Assembly: GCA_945874515.1 (NCBI GenBank)
Contig: CAMCHA010000155.1
Coordinates: 1 to 6,587 of the forward strand
Source: Asaia bogorensis
Lineage (GTDB): Bacteria > Pseudomonadota > Alphaproteobacteria > Acetobacterales > Acetobacteraceae
DNA length: 6,587 nucleotides
Reading direction: 5' to 3'
Shown here: positions 1 to 6,587 of the stretch, piece after piece
Layout of the letters: each line of letters begins with the position of its first letter
Numbering within the stretch: the stretch's first letter is position 1
Notes under the pieces: generated by a model
What the model saw: only the letters and a program-made list of their open reading frames with translations
Told to the model about the DNA's origin: nothing
The model's database searches: none
Position numbers and translations under genes: made by a program

Positions 1-303
<303 letters not shown>

Positions 304-308
304 TTGTC

Positions 309-1010
309 ATGGATATCCCGATCCGCAATGCGCTGAATGGCGCACCGGCTGAAACCGATACGCCGCTGGTGATTGCCCTGCCCAAGGGGCGCATCCTGAA
401 GGAACTTCATCCTGTCCTATCACGCGCCGGCCTGATCCCGGCCGCTGATTACGCGGATGAAGATAGTCGCCGGCTCCGCTTCCCCACCAATGATCCGACG
501 GTGGATGTCATTCGCGTGCGCCCCTTCGATGTCGCGACTTTCGTGGCCCATGGCGCGGCAGCGATTGGCGTTTGTGGTTCCGATGTGCTGATGGAATTTG
601 ATTATCCGGAGATCTATGCCCCGCTCGATTTGGGCATTGGCCGCTGCCGGGTTTCGATTGCCGAACCGGTGAACGCCATCTCGGATGATCCGCGCCGCTG
701 GTCACGCATCACCGTCGCCACGAAATACCCGAATATCGCGCAGCGCCATTTTGCCGCGCGCGGCGTGCAGGCGGAGATTGTGCATTTGAATGGCGCGATG
801 GAATTGGCGCCTTCCATGGGGCTTGCGCGTTTGATTGTGGATTTGGTGCAAACGGGTTCAACGTTGAAGGCCAATGGCCTCAAAGAAGGTGAAGTAATCG
901 CTCATGTCACCTCCAAACTCATCGTCAATCGCACCGCGTTGAAAACACGGCCCGAGGCGATTGGCGCCTGGATTGCGCGCTTCCGCGCCGCGTTGGAAGC
1001 CGCCACATGA
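309..1010 (+). CDS. hisG: ATP phosphoribosyltransferase, short form (HisG_S)
   Basis: HisG condenses ATP with PRPP to give phosphoribosyl-ATP, the first and feedback-controlled step of histidine synthesis, in the cytoplasm. The 233-residue product has the N-terminal ALPKGRI motif (23-29), the RVRPFDV...GVCGSD region (69-92), TKYPNI (138-143) and the PRPP-binding signature E165-x5-G171-x-A-x2-I-x-D178-L-x2-T182-G-x-T185-L186, which fits the family pattern fully. It stops shortly after the catalytic domains and lacks the C-terminal histidine-binding domain of the long form (about 300 residues). By family knowledge it therefore needs the HisRS-like partner HisZ, which is absent here. The family core begins near residue 19, so the first 17 or so residues are an extension. 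The ATG at 309 is the only plausible start before the core and has only a weak upstream GGCGGG. The stop overlaps the hisD start as ATGA. Confidence 0.97.
   Translation: MDIPIRNALNGAPAETDTPLVIALPKGRILKELHPVLSRAGLIPAADYADEDSRRLRFPTNDPTVDVIRVRPFDVATFVAHGAAAIGVCGSDVLMEFDYPEIYAPLDLGIGRCRVSIAEPVNAISDDPRRWSRITVATKYPNIAQRHFAARGVQAEIVHLNGAMELAPSMGLARLIVDLVQTGSTLKANGLKEGEVIAHVTSKLIVNRTALKTRPEAIGAWIARFRAALEAAT
995..999 (+). promoter_or_regulatory. Shine-Dalgarno sequence of hisD
   Basis: GGAAG lies 7 nt before the hisD ATG at 1007, inside the last codons of hisG. It supports the overlapping ATGA start and implies translational coupling of hisD to hisG. Confidence 0.6.
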
Positions 1011-2296
1011 AGCGGTTGGATACGCGCGAAGCAGGGTTTGAAGCCGCCTTCACGGCGCTTTTGGATGACGCCCGCGAAACCACGCAGAAGGTGGATGGCG
1101 TGGTCGCCGGCATCATCGCCGATATCCGCGCGCGCGGTGATGCGGCTTTGGTGGAATACACCGCGCGCTTTGACCGTTGGCAGCCGGGCAGCGCCACCGC
1201 CTTGCGCGTGACAGAGGCCGAAATTGAAGCGGCAGATGCGACCATCGCGCCAGATCTCCGCGCAGCACTCAACCTGGCAGCGGAGCGGATCGAGACGTTT
1301 CACCGTGCGCAATTGCCGCAGGATTTGGTGATGCGCGACGATGCTGGTCTTACGCTTGGACTCCGCTGGGGACCGGTGGATGCGGTTGGCATTTACGTGC
1401 CGGGCGGCAAGGCAACCTATCCTTCTTCTGTGCTGATGAATGCGCTGCCGGCGCGCGCAGCCGGCGTGCCGCGCATTGCCATGGTGGTGCCAACACCGGA
1501 CGGCGCGCTTAAACCTTTGGTGCTGGCGGCGGCCAAGCGCGCTGGCGTGACGGAGATTTACCGCATTGGTGGCGCGCAAGCCGTGGCGGCGCTTGCCTGG
1601 GGCACGGACAGCATCGCGCCGGTGGATCGGATTGTCGGGCCGGGCAATGCCTATGTCGCGGAAGCAAAGCGCCAGGTCTTTGGCCGGGTTGGCATTGATT
1701 CCATTGCCGGGCCTTCAGAAGTGGTGGTGATTGCCGATGGCACCAATGATCCTGCCCATGTTGCGATGGATCTGCTGGCCCAGGCCGAACATGATGAAAG
1801 CGCGCAATCTATTCTGATCACGCCTGATACGGCGCTGGCCGATGCGGTCGCGCGGGCCGTGGAACACGCGCTGAAAACCCTGCCGCGCGCAGCCATTGCC
1901 GGCGAAAGCTGGGCACGCCACGGCGCGGTGATAAAGGTGCGCGATCTGGCGGAAGCGGCGGCGCTCACCAATCGTCTCGCACCCGAGCATCTGCAATTGA
2001 TGGTGGATGATCCGCGAAGCTTGCTAGGCCAAATCCGCCACGCCGGCGCGGCCTTTCTGGGCCGCTTCTGCCCGGAAGCGGTGGGGGACTACATCGCCGG
2101 GCCCAATCACGTGCTGCCCACCGGGCGCACCGCGCGCTTTGCTTCCGGCCTTTCCAGCTTTGATTTCCTGAAACGCACAAGCTGGGTGGAAGCGGATGGC
2201 GCGGCGCTGGCGCAAATCGGGCCGGCAGCGGTGGCTTTGGCTGAAGCCGAGGGGCTGCAAGCCCATGGGCGGAGCATCAGCATCCGCCTGAACTGA
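1007..2296 (+). CDS. hisD: Histidinol dehydrogenase
   Basis: HisD oxidises L-histidinol to L-histidine in two NAD+-dependent steps through histidinal, the end of the histidine pathway, using one Zn2+ per active site. The 429 residues match the usual length. The Zn ligands of the E. coli enzyme (Gln259, His262, Asp360, His419) line up with Q259 and H262 in [12 protein letters not shown]361 in [10 protein letters not shown] and H420 near the C-terminus. The catalytic Glu-His pair is E327-H328 in LAPEHLQ. Other family blocks are [17 protein letters not shown] (128-144), [15 protein letters not shown] (186-200) and [14 protein letters not shown] (209-222), followed by IAGPSE (233-238). The gene appears intact and functional. 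It overlaps hisG by 4 nt, so the first and last histidine enzymes are co-expressed here; the remaining his genes must be elsewhere. The Bug-protein gene follows after 24 nt. Confidence 0.98.
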   Translation: MKRLDTREAGFEAAFTALLDDARETTQKVDGVVAGIIADIRARGDAALVEYTARFDRWQPGSATALRVTEAEIEAADATIAPDLRAALNLAAERIETFHRAQLPQDLVMRDDAGLTLGLRWGPVDAVGIYVPGGKATYPSSVLMNALPARAAGVPRIAMVVPTPDGALKPLVLAAAKRAGVTEIYRIGGAQAVAALAWGTDSIAPVDRIVGPGNAYVAEAKRQVFGRVGIDSIAGPSEVVVIADGTNDPAHVAMDLLAQAEHDESAQSILITPDTALADAVARAVEHALKTLPRAAIAGESWARHGAVIKVRDLAEAAALTNRLAPEHLQLMVDDPRSLLGQIRHAGAAFLGRFCPEAVGDYIAGPNHVLPTGRTARFASGLSSFDFLKRTSWVEADGAALAQIGPAAVALAEAEGLQAHGRSISIRLN

Positions 2297-2306
2297 TCAA
2301 CAAGGT

Positions 2307-2312
2307 AAAGGG
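2307..2312 (+). promoter_or_regulatory. Shine-Dalgarno sequence of the Bug-family gene
   Basis: AAAGGG lies 8 nt before the ATG at 2321 and 11 nt before the adjacent in-frame ATG at 2324. The spacing favours the first ATG. No promoter or terminator is evident in the 24-nt gap after hisD. Confidence 0.5.
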
Positions 2313-2320
2313 CTGGGACC

Positions 2321-3289
2321 ATGATGAAGAAACGCGAATTGCTTGCCGGTTTGGCTTTGCTGCCTTTGGCGAAACCCGCCTTGGCGCAGGAATATCCTAA
2401 TCGCCCGATCCGCCTGCTGGTAGGCTTCGCCGCGGGCGGTTCCACCGATGTTTTCGCCCGCGCCATTGCGCCACGCTTGCAGGCCTTGCTCGGCCAGCCT
2501 GTCGTGATCGAAAACCGTCCAGGTGCGGGCGGCAATATCGCGACCGAAGCGACCACGCGCAGCGCGCCGGATGGCTATACGCTGCTGCTCGGCACCATCG
2601 GGCCGCTTGCGATCAACCCAACGCTCTATGGCAATCTTTCCTTTGATCCGCTGAAGGATCTCACACCTGTTTCGCTGGTGGGTGAGGTGCCAAATGTGCT
2701 CGCCGTGCCAGTGGATCGGCCCTTTCGCAGCGTGACCGATATCATCGCCGCCGCCAAGGCGCGCCCCGAGGCATTGAATTTCGGGTCCTCCGGCATTGGA
2801 TCGGCGGGGCATTTGGCGGCTGAACAGCTCAACCTGATGGCAGGCATTCGCACCACGCATGTGCCCTATCGTGGCGGCGGCGCGCTTTTGCCGGAATTAA
2901 TCGCGGGGCGCGTAGATTATGCTTTCACCACGGCGCTCAATGGCATTCCACAGGCGGAAGCGGGCAAGCTACGCATTCTTGCGGTGCCCAATGGCAAGCG
3001 CGTGCCGCTGTTGCCCGAGATCCCAACCATCGCGGAATCTGGCCTGCCTGGTTTTGATGGCGTGGATTGGGCCGCGATGATGGCCCCACCTGGCCTGCCG
3101 GCACCAATCCTGGCGAAACTCAATGGCGCCATGCAGAGTGTCTTGAAGGAACCAGAACTGGTCGCCGCCATGGCCGCGCGCAGGCTGGTGCTGGAAGCCT
3201 CCACCCCAGAAGCGCTGGCGGAATTCCTTCGGCAGGAGACCGCGCGCTGGGCGCCCGTCGTGCGCGCTTCCGGCGCGCGCCCCGACTAA
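2321..3289 (+). CDS. Bug-family (tripartite tricarboxylate transporter, TctC-type) periplasmic solute-binding protein
   Basis: The product is 322 residues, typical for the family. A signal peptide is visible: MKKR basic start, a hydrophobic LLAGLALLPLAKPALA core and a likely cut after ALA-22, giving mature QEYPNRPIRL. The mature protein has the family blocks YPNRPIRLLVGFAAGGSTDVFAR (25-47, quoted here as landmarks Y25, P29, G39-G40 and D43), NRPGAGGNIA (65-74), PDGYTLL (83-89), the NFGSSGIGS loop (153-161) and VPYRGGGALLPELIAGRVD (181-199). Family members bind small carboxylates or related metabolites in the periplasm and pass them to TctA/TctB-type permeases, or act in sensing. No permease gene is near, so this is an orphan receptor and its ligand cannot be read from the sequence. 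Its place behind hisD suggests read-through transcription but not necessarily a role in histidine metabolism. It converges on copZ with a 5-nt gap. Confidence 0.93.
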   Translation: MMKKRELLAGLALLPLAKPALAQEYPNRPIRLLVGFAAGGSTDVFARAIAPRLQALLGQPVVIENRPGAGGNIATEATTRSAPDGYTLLLGTIGPLAINPTLYGNLSFDPLKDLTPVSLVGEVPNVLAVPVDRPFRSVTDIIAAAKARPEALNFGSSGIGSAGHLAAEQLNLMAGIRTTHVPYRGGGALLPELIAGRVDYAFTTALNGIPQAEAGKLRILAVPNGKRVPLLPEIPTIAESGLPGFDGVDWAAMMAPPGLPAPILAKLNGAMQSVLKEPELVAAMAARRLVLEASTPEALAEFLRQETARWAPVVRASGARPD

Positions 3290-3294
3290 CGCTT

Positions 3295-3498
3295 TCAGGC
3301 TTTGACACTGAAGCCCTCTTCTTCCACCGCGCGCACCACATCCGCGCGCGGCAGGCTGGTTTGCGCGACCACGCGCTTGGCAGCCAAATCCACATCCACC
3401 TTTGCCGCTTGATCCAACGCCGTGATGGCGTTGGTCACGGCGCGGATGCAATGCCCGCAACTCATGCCCTCAACCTGAAGCGTGATGGCGTCAGCCAT
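3295..3498 (-). CDS. copZ: Copper chaperone CopZ (single heavy-metal-associated domain)
   Basis: The product is a 67-residue cytosolic heavy-metal-associated domain with the Cu+-binding GMSCGHC motif (C14 and C17) and the usual beta-alpha-beta-beta-alpha-beta size and ending (VVRAVEEEGFSVKA). Proteins of this type bind Cu+ through the two cysteines and pass it to the N-terminal domains of the copper ATPase or to the sensor. The frame is open further upstream, but the start [14 protein letters not shown] is chosen because AAAGGA lies 8 nt before it and the domain begins there. A longer start at 3546 would add 16 residues that belong to no domain. The ATG overlaps the end of cueR by 8 nt (ATGGCTGA), so translation is probably coupled. 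It is the last gene of the copA-cueR-copZ operon. The name rests on context; by sequence alone it could be any HMA chaperone. Confidence 0.9.
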   Translation of the reverse strand: MADAITLQVEGMSCGHCIRAVTNAITALDQAAKVDVDLAAKRVVAQTSLPRADVVRAVEEEGFSVKA

Positions 3499-3952
3499 GG
3501 CAATCATCCTTTCCAGTTCTTTTGGTCGCATTTTCCGGGTCGCCAAGTGAAGCCACTTGGCTTGAAAATGCTCCGCCTAGCTCTTCCAAAATCGGGCAAT
3601 CTGGCCGGTCATCGCCATGGCAATGCTCAGCCAGATGGCGCAGGCTTTCCGCCATGGCGCTGAGTGATTTAGCCTTGGCTTCAAGCGCCGCGACATGATC
3701 TAGCGCAAGCCGCTTCACTTCCGCACTCGCCCGCGCGCGATTGCGCCATAAATCCAGCAAGCGCTTCACATCCTGCAAAGGAAAGCCCAGGTCGCGCGCA
3801 TGGCGAATGAAGCGAAGTTCCGCGACATCTGCTTGGGCGTAGACGCGATATTGATTTGCGCCGCGCCCGGCGGAGATCAGCCCAATCGCCTCATAATGGC
3901 GGATCATCTTGGCCGAAATGCCTGATGCGCGGGCAGCTTCGCCGATATTCAT
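3491..3952 (-). CDS. cueR: CueR/HmrR-type Cu(I)-responsive MerR-family transcriptional regulator
   Basis: The 153-residue protein has an N-terminal winged-helix MerR domain ([20 protein letters not shown] and [15 protein letters not shown]), a dimerisation helix (about 80-110) and a metal loop C111-HGDDRPD-C119-PIL. The two cysteines with 7 residues between them match Cys112 and Cys120 of E. coli CueR. Ser76 sits where CueR has Ser77, the residue typical of monovalent-metal (Cu+, Ag+, Au+) sensors. Such regulators bind the 19-bp spacer of their target promoters and, once metal-bound, twist the DNA so that RNA polymerase can start. The likely target here is the operator upstream of copA. The start overlaps the copA stop (ATGA) and has no clear Shine-Dalgarno sequence, so coupling is expected. 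The tail after the loop (residues 125-153) is longer than in E. coli CueR (135 residues in total) and ends in DDCHG, which is encoded by the copZ ribosome-binding region. Confidence 0.95.
   Translation of the reverse strand: MNIGEAARASGISAKMIRHYEAIGLISAGRGANQYRVYAQADVAELRFIRHARDLGFPLQDVKRLLDLWRNRARASAEVKRLALDHVAALEAKAKSLSAMAESLRHLAEHCHGDDRPDCPILEELGGAFSSQVASLGDPENATKRTGKDDCHG
3507..3512 (-). promoter_or_regulatory. Shine-Dalgarno sequence of copZ, inside cueR
   Basis: On the minus strand AAAGGA ends 8 nt before the copZ ATG at 3498. It decides the copZ start (MADAI...) over upstream in-frame ATGs at 3507, 3531 and 3546. The same bases encode the last residues of CueR. Confidence 0.65.
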
Positions 3953-6336
3953 GGCCTGGGCCGCCAGCGCGAAAGCAATAGCGCATTCGTCAGCACACTC
4001 ACGCTGGAAGCCGCCATCGCCGCGCCGGCCATCGGGGGCGAGAGCAGGCCAAAGGCCGCCAACGGCACGCCGAGCAGATTATAGCCAAAGGCCCAGAACA
4101 GGTTTTGCCTGATCTTGCGCAACGTAAGCCGCGTGATCTCTAGCGTTGCCGGCACCAAGGCAGGATCGCCATGCAGCAGCGTCACACCCGCCGATTGAAT
4201 GGCGATATCCGTGCCTGTCCCCATCGCAATGCCAAGATCAGCCTTGGCGAGTGCCGGCGCATCATTCACGCCATCGCCAACCATCGCGACAGCTTCCCCC
4301 GCTTCCTGCCAGGCGGCGATGCGCGCCGCCTTGCCATCGGGCAAAACCTCGGCGGCGACATCGGTAATGCCAAGCGGGGTGGCGACAGCGAGCGCAGCGG
4401 CGCGCTGATCCCCGCTGATCATGGCGGGTTTCACGCCAAGCGCGACAAGCCCGGCCACGGCGGCGGCGGCGCCCGCGCGCGGCGCATCTTCAAACAGGAA
4501 AAACGCGCGCGCTTCGTTGCCTTCGATCAGCCAAGATAGGCTTTGCCCCACCGCTTCACCTGCGGCTGCGGCATCGGTCAAGGCGCCGCGCACGCCGCCC
4601 GCTTCGTGCAACAGCCTGGAACTGCCAAGCGCATAACGTCGCCCGCCAACCACACCTTCCACACCGCGCCCGGGCAGGGCACGAAAATCCTCGGCGGCCA
4701 GAGTGGCGCCGGCTTCGGCCAAAACCGCGCGCGCCAGAGGATGCTCACTGCCCACTTGCAAAGCGGCGGCAATCACCAAGGCTTCGTCGCGCGTCATGCC
4801 CGGCGTGGGATGCAAAGCGGTCAGGCGCGGCTTGCCTTCCGTCAGCGTGCCGGTCTTATCAAACGCGACCAAGGTGATGCGTCCGGCGCGTTCAATCGCA
4901 TCAGCATCACGCAGCAAAATGCCGGCCCGCGCCGCCGCCCCCGTGCCCGCCATGATGGCCGCGGGTGTGGCAAGCCCAAGCGCGCAGGGGCAGGCAATCA
5001 CCAGCACGGACACGGCATGGATCAGCGCAGCTTCAAAACCCACGCCCGCCAGCAGCCAGCCCGCCAATGTCGCCAGCGCCACACCCAGTACCGCGGGCAC
5101 GAAAACCGCACTCACGCGGTCCACCAGCTTTTGCACCGGCGCACGAGACGCCTGCGCCGCCGCCACCAACTGCGCCACACGCGCGAGTGTGGTATCGCCG
5201 CCCACAGCGCGGGCTTCGATCACCAAGCGCCCATCCAAAGCCATGGTGCCGGTTGAAACTTTTGTGCCTTCTTCCTTTTCCACGGCGCGGCTTTCGCCTG
5301 TCAGCGCGCTTTCATCAACGCCGGACCGGCCTTCACACACCAGCCCATCCACGGGAATGCGCTCGCCCGGGCGCACCACGACAAGGTCACCAATGGTGAG
5401 CAAGGCTGCGGGCACATCGCGCTCCTCACCCGCCTCCAACCGCCGCGCCTGACGTGGGCTGAGATCAAGCAAGGCGCGGATCGCCGCCCCGGTGGCGCGC
5501 TTGGCGCGGGCTTCCAGATATTTGCCGAGCAAGACAAAGAAAATCACCACAGCCGCGGCTTCAAAATAAAGATGCGGTGTGCCGTGATGCGCCGGCGCGG
5601 TCAGCAACAGCCAGGTGGAAAGCGCCCAGGCCGCCCCGGTGCCAAGTGCGACCAGCACATCCATATTGCCCGTGCCGGCACGCACCGCCGCGAAGCCTGC
5701 GCGCCAAAAACGCGCACCGAGCCAAAATTCCACGAAGCTCGCCAAGCCAAATTGCACCCAGCCGCTTGGCATCCAATCCTGCCCTAAGCCCATGCCGATC
5801 ATGCCGATAAGGAAGGGCGCCGAGAAAAGCCCAGCCAGCACCACATCGCGCCGTTCACGCGCCAGCGCGCGGGCGGCCGCTTCTTCCCCTGCATCAGCCG
5901 TGCTGCCGCGCAATTCATATCCGGCAGCTTCCACCGCGACGCGCAAAGCCGCTTCCGAAACCCCGGCAATGGCCCTGACATGCGCCTGTTCTGAAGCCGG
6001 GTTGACGCTGGCTTCCAGCACCCCAGGCACTGCGCGCAAAGCTGCCTCCACCCGGCCCGCACAGGTCGCGCAACTCATACCACCAATGGCAAGGTCAAAG
6101 CGCGCCTCGGTCACGCCATAGCCGGCAGCTTCAACCGCCTGCCTCAAAGCGGCTGCACTGGCACTGCCCTGAATTTCCGCGCGATCCGAGGCGGGGTTCA
6201 CCTGAACCTCGACCACGCCCGGCACCTTGCGCAGCGCGCGTTCCACCCGCCCGGCGCAGGCAGCGCAGGTCATGCCTTCAATGGGCAAAGATAGGCGCGG
6301 CAGGGTTGCGGCGGCATCGGGCATGGTGGGGTACAT
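3949..6336 (-). CDS. copA: Cu+-exporting P1B-1-type ATPase CopA
   Basis: CopA uses ATP to pump Cu+ out of the cytoplasm across the inner membrane. The 795 residues start with two HMA domains carrying GMTCAAC (21-27) and GMSCATC (86-92). Eight membrane segments are likely (about 166-184, 193-210, 222-243, 255-273, 410-430, 436-462, 741-762, 769-789). The actuator loop has TGES (346-349). The membrane copper site has CPC (449-451), Y752-N753 and M774-A-A-S777-S778, the set that defines the Cu+ class. The catalytic domain has DKTGT with phosphorylated D493, SEHP (530-533) and GDGVNDAP (687-694). The loop between the first two core helices holds H250, H251 and H255. All key residues are present. 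The ATG at 6336 is the most upstream start possible, since an in-frame TGA lies at 6361-6363. The ATG at 6324 (MPDAAATL) is a real alternative because the operator overlaps the first ATG. The stop overlaps the cueR start by 4 nt. Confidence 0.98.
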   Translation of the reverse strand: MYPTMPDAAATLPRLSLPIEGMTCAACAGRVERALRKVPGVVEVQVNPASDRAEIQGSASAAALRQAVEAAGYGVTEARFDLAIGGMSCATCAGRVEAALRAVPGVLEASVNPASEQAHVRAIAGVSEAALRVAVEAAGYELRGSTADAGEEAAARALARERRDVVLAGLFSAPFLIGMIGMGLGQDWMPSGWVQFGLASFVEFWLGARFWRAGFAAVRAGTGNMDVLVALGTGAAWALSTWLLLTAPAHHGTPHLYFEAAAVVIFFVLLGKYLEARAKRATGAAIRALLDLSPRQARRLEAGEERDVPAALLTIGDLVVVRPGERIPVDGLVCEGRSGVDESALTGESRAVEKEEGTKVSTGTMALDGRLVIEARAVGGDTTLARVAQLVAAAQASRAPVQKLVDRVSAVFVPAVLGVALATLAGWLLAGVGFEAALIHAVSVLVIACPCALGLATPAAIMAGTGAAARAGILLRDADAIERAGRITLVAFDKTGTLTEGKPRLTALHPTPGMTRDEALVIAAALQVGSEHPLARAVLAEAGATLAAEDFRALPGRGVEGVVGGRRYALGSSRLLHEAGGVRGALTDAAAAGEAVGQSLSWLIEGNEARAFFLFEDAPRAGAAAAVAGLVALGVKPAMISGDQRAAALAVATPLGITDVAAEVLPDGKAARIAAWQEAGEAVAMVGDGVNDAPALAKADLGIAMGTGTDIAIQSAGVTLLHGDPALVPATLEITRLTLRKIRQNLFWAFGYNLLGVPLAAFGLLSPPMAGAAMAASSVSVLTNALLLSRWRPRP

Positions 6337-6364
6337 GTGGCGCTTCCTATTATGGGAAGGTCAA
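6334..6364 (-). promoter_or_regulatory. CueR-type operator and copper-inducible promoter of copA
   Basis: On the minus strand a TTGACC -35 element (6364-6359) runs into the dyad ACCTTCC (6361-6355), CATAATA (6354-6348), GGAAGCG (6347-6341). This has the same 7-7-7 layout as the CueR box of E. coli copA (ACCTTCC-N7-GGAAGGT) and differs from perfect symmetry only in the outer two positions of one arm. A 19-bp spacer, the length known for CueR promoters, would place the -10 at 6339-6334 (CACATG), on top of the first copA ATG and with poor similarity to TATAAT. The dyad centre itself contains CATAAT (6354-6349), a 5-of-6 match to a -10 box, with a weak TTCCCC 18 bp upstream, so a basal start near 6342 is also possible. 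The operator call is strong; the exact transcription start is not settled. Confidence 0.82.
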
Positions 6365-6405
6365 GCCTTTGGGGGGAATTGACGAAGCCCTCAGGGATAC
6401 AGAGA

Positions 6406-6411
6406 TATAAG
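6406..6411 (+). promoter_or_regulatory. Candidate -10 element of a leaderless promoter for the right-edge gene
   Basis: TATAAG, a 5-of-6 match to TATAAT, ends 6 nt before the ATG at 6418, so transcription would begin at or next to that ATG. A TTGACG at 6379-6384 could be the -35, but its 21-bp spacing is longer than ideal. No Shine-Dalgarno sequence is seen in the usual window before the ATG, which fits a leaderless message. Confidence 0.4.
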
Positions 6412-6417
6412 CCACAC

Positions 6418-6587
6418 ATGCGCGCCCTACTTCTTGCCCTTCTGGCCCTCATCATCGCCCCCGCCCCGGCCCTGCCGCAGACGGAACCCTTCCGTGTGCT
6501 CAATCAGACCGAGCAATCAGCCCATTCCCTTTTCGCCGTGCGCACCGGGCGGCCGGACTGGGGGTCAAACATGTTGACACGCGGGCC
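6418..6587 (+). CDS. Small exported protein of unknown function, N-terminal part (partial)
   Basis: An ATG-started frame stays open to the window edge, giving 56 residues. It begins with a clear signal peptide: MRA, then a hydrophobic LLLALLALIIAPAPA run and a likely cut after about residue 20 (ALP-Q or nearby). The mature part begins QTEPFRVLNQTEQSAHSLFA and includes RPDWGSN (45-51). The F-R-V-x-N-Q start followed by a W-G-x-N stretch resembles small secreted proteins of alphaproteobacteria that I cannot name with confidence, so no function is assigned. It has no lipobox cysteine, so a lipoprotein is unlikely. It diverges from copA across an 81-bp gap and could share control with it, but nothing in the visible residues, such as a Cys, Met or His cluster, points to copper binding. 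The lack of stop and of most of the protein limits the call. Confidence 0.7.
   Translation, partial: MRALLLALLALIIAPAPALPQTEPFRVLNQTEQSAHSLFAVRTGRPDWGSNMLTRG

Noticed and set aside
902..1579. Long minus-strand open frame (225 codons) opposite hisG/hisD
   Set aside because: It lies entirely antisense to two clearly conserved genes. Its composition is rich in Arg, His and Ala with no domain, as expected for a GC-rich shadow frame.
3298..3320. Weak hairpin (GGCTT/AAGCC, 8-nt loop) as a terminator for the plus-strand genes
   Set aside because: The stem is only 5 bp plus possible wobble pairs, the tail is interrupted by C, and it lies within copZ coding sequence. It is too weak to list as a terminator.
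3499..3546. Longer CopZ starting at 3546 (83 residues)
   Set aside because: The added [16 protein letters not shown] precedes the HMA domain, lies inside cueR, and lacks the well-placed AAAGGA that serves the ATG at 3498.
3067..3663. Plus-strand open frame spanning the Bug/copZ junction (198 codons)
   Set aside because: It overlaps the Bug gene in another frame and runs antisense through copZ and into cueR. It shows no recognisable domain or initiation signal.
4543..5452. Two long plus-strand open frames (237 and 249 codons) opposite copA
   Set aside because: Both are antisense to the conserved catalytic core of CopA, show low-complexity Ser/Ala/Arg or His/Gln/Arg-rich text, and have no family motif.
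6270..6503. Minus-strand open frame that would begin inside the right-edge gene and overlap the copA start
   Set aside because: It is out of frame with copA, so it is not a longer CopA, and it conflicts with the signal-peptide gene on the plus strand. It is Arg-rich with no domain.
6564..6578. Near-palindrome GTCAAACATGTTGAC containing TTGAC, considered as an operator or promoter
   Set aside because: It lies inside the coding sequence of the right-edge gene, and the window ends before any matching -10 could be judged.

Overview
The window is GC-rich, gene-dense chromosomal DNA, most likely from an alphaproteobacterium. The murA-hisG-hisD order, a short-form HisG, a Bug-type periplasmic binding protein and a CueR/HmrR-type copper regulator together suggest Acetobacteraceae or Rhodospirillales (Roseomonas-like). 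That placement is inferred from gene content and protein character; no search was run.

Left part (1-3289, plus strand): the 3' end of murA (peptidoglycan precursor synthesis) is followed by hisG (first step of histidine synthesis), hisD (last two steps) and an orphan tripartite-tricarboxylate-type (Bug) solute-binding protein. Gaps are 5 nt for murA/hisG, a 4-nt ATGA overlap for hisG/hisD and 24 nt for hisD/Bug. The four genes look like one co-transcribed run whose promoter lies left of the window. HisG is the short form and should need HisZ, which is not here.

Right part (3295-6336, minus strand): a compact copper-resistance operon reads leftward as copA (Cu+-exporting P1B-1 ATPase), cueR (Cu+-sensing MerR-family activator) and copZ (cytosolic copper chaperone). 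All three genes overlap, by 4 nt and then 8 nt. A CueR-type operator, ACCTTCC-N7-GGAAGCG, sits immediately upstream of copA next to a TTGACC -35 element. The expected circuit is that Cu+ binds CueR, CueR activates the copA promoter, and CopZ and CopA then carry and expel copper. Because cueR is inside the operon, it should also amplify its own synthesis. The two gene runs converge with only 5 nt between their stop codons.

Right edge (6418-6587, plus strand): the start of a gene for a small exported protein, divergent from copA and running off the window. It has no visible Shine-Dalgarno sequence but has a TATAAG box just upstream of its ATG.

The window holds no RNA gene, mobile element, CRISPR array or long repeat that I can see, and no gene-free stretch over 300 bases. 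I see no wholly new system. The most interesting point is the copA start region, where the CueR operator, the only Shine-Dalgarno-like sequence and the start codon overlap. This suggests a leaderless or nearly leaderless copper-induced mRNA and possibly a start four codons downstream of the first ATG.
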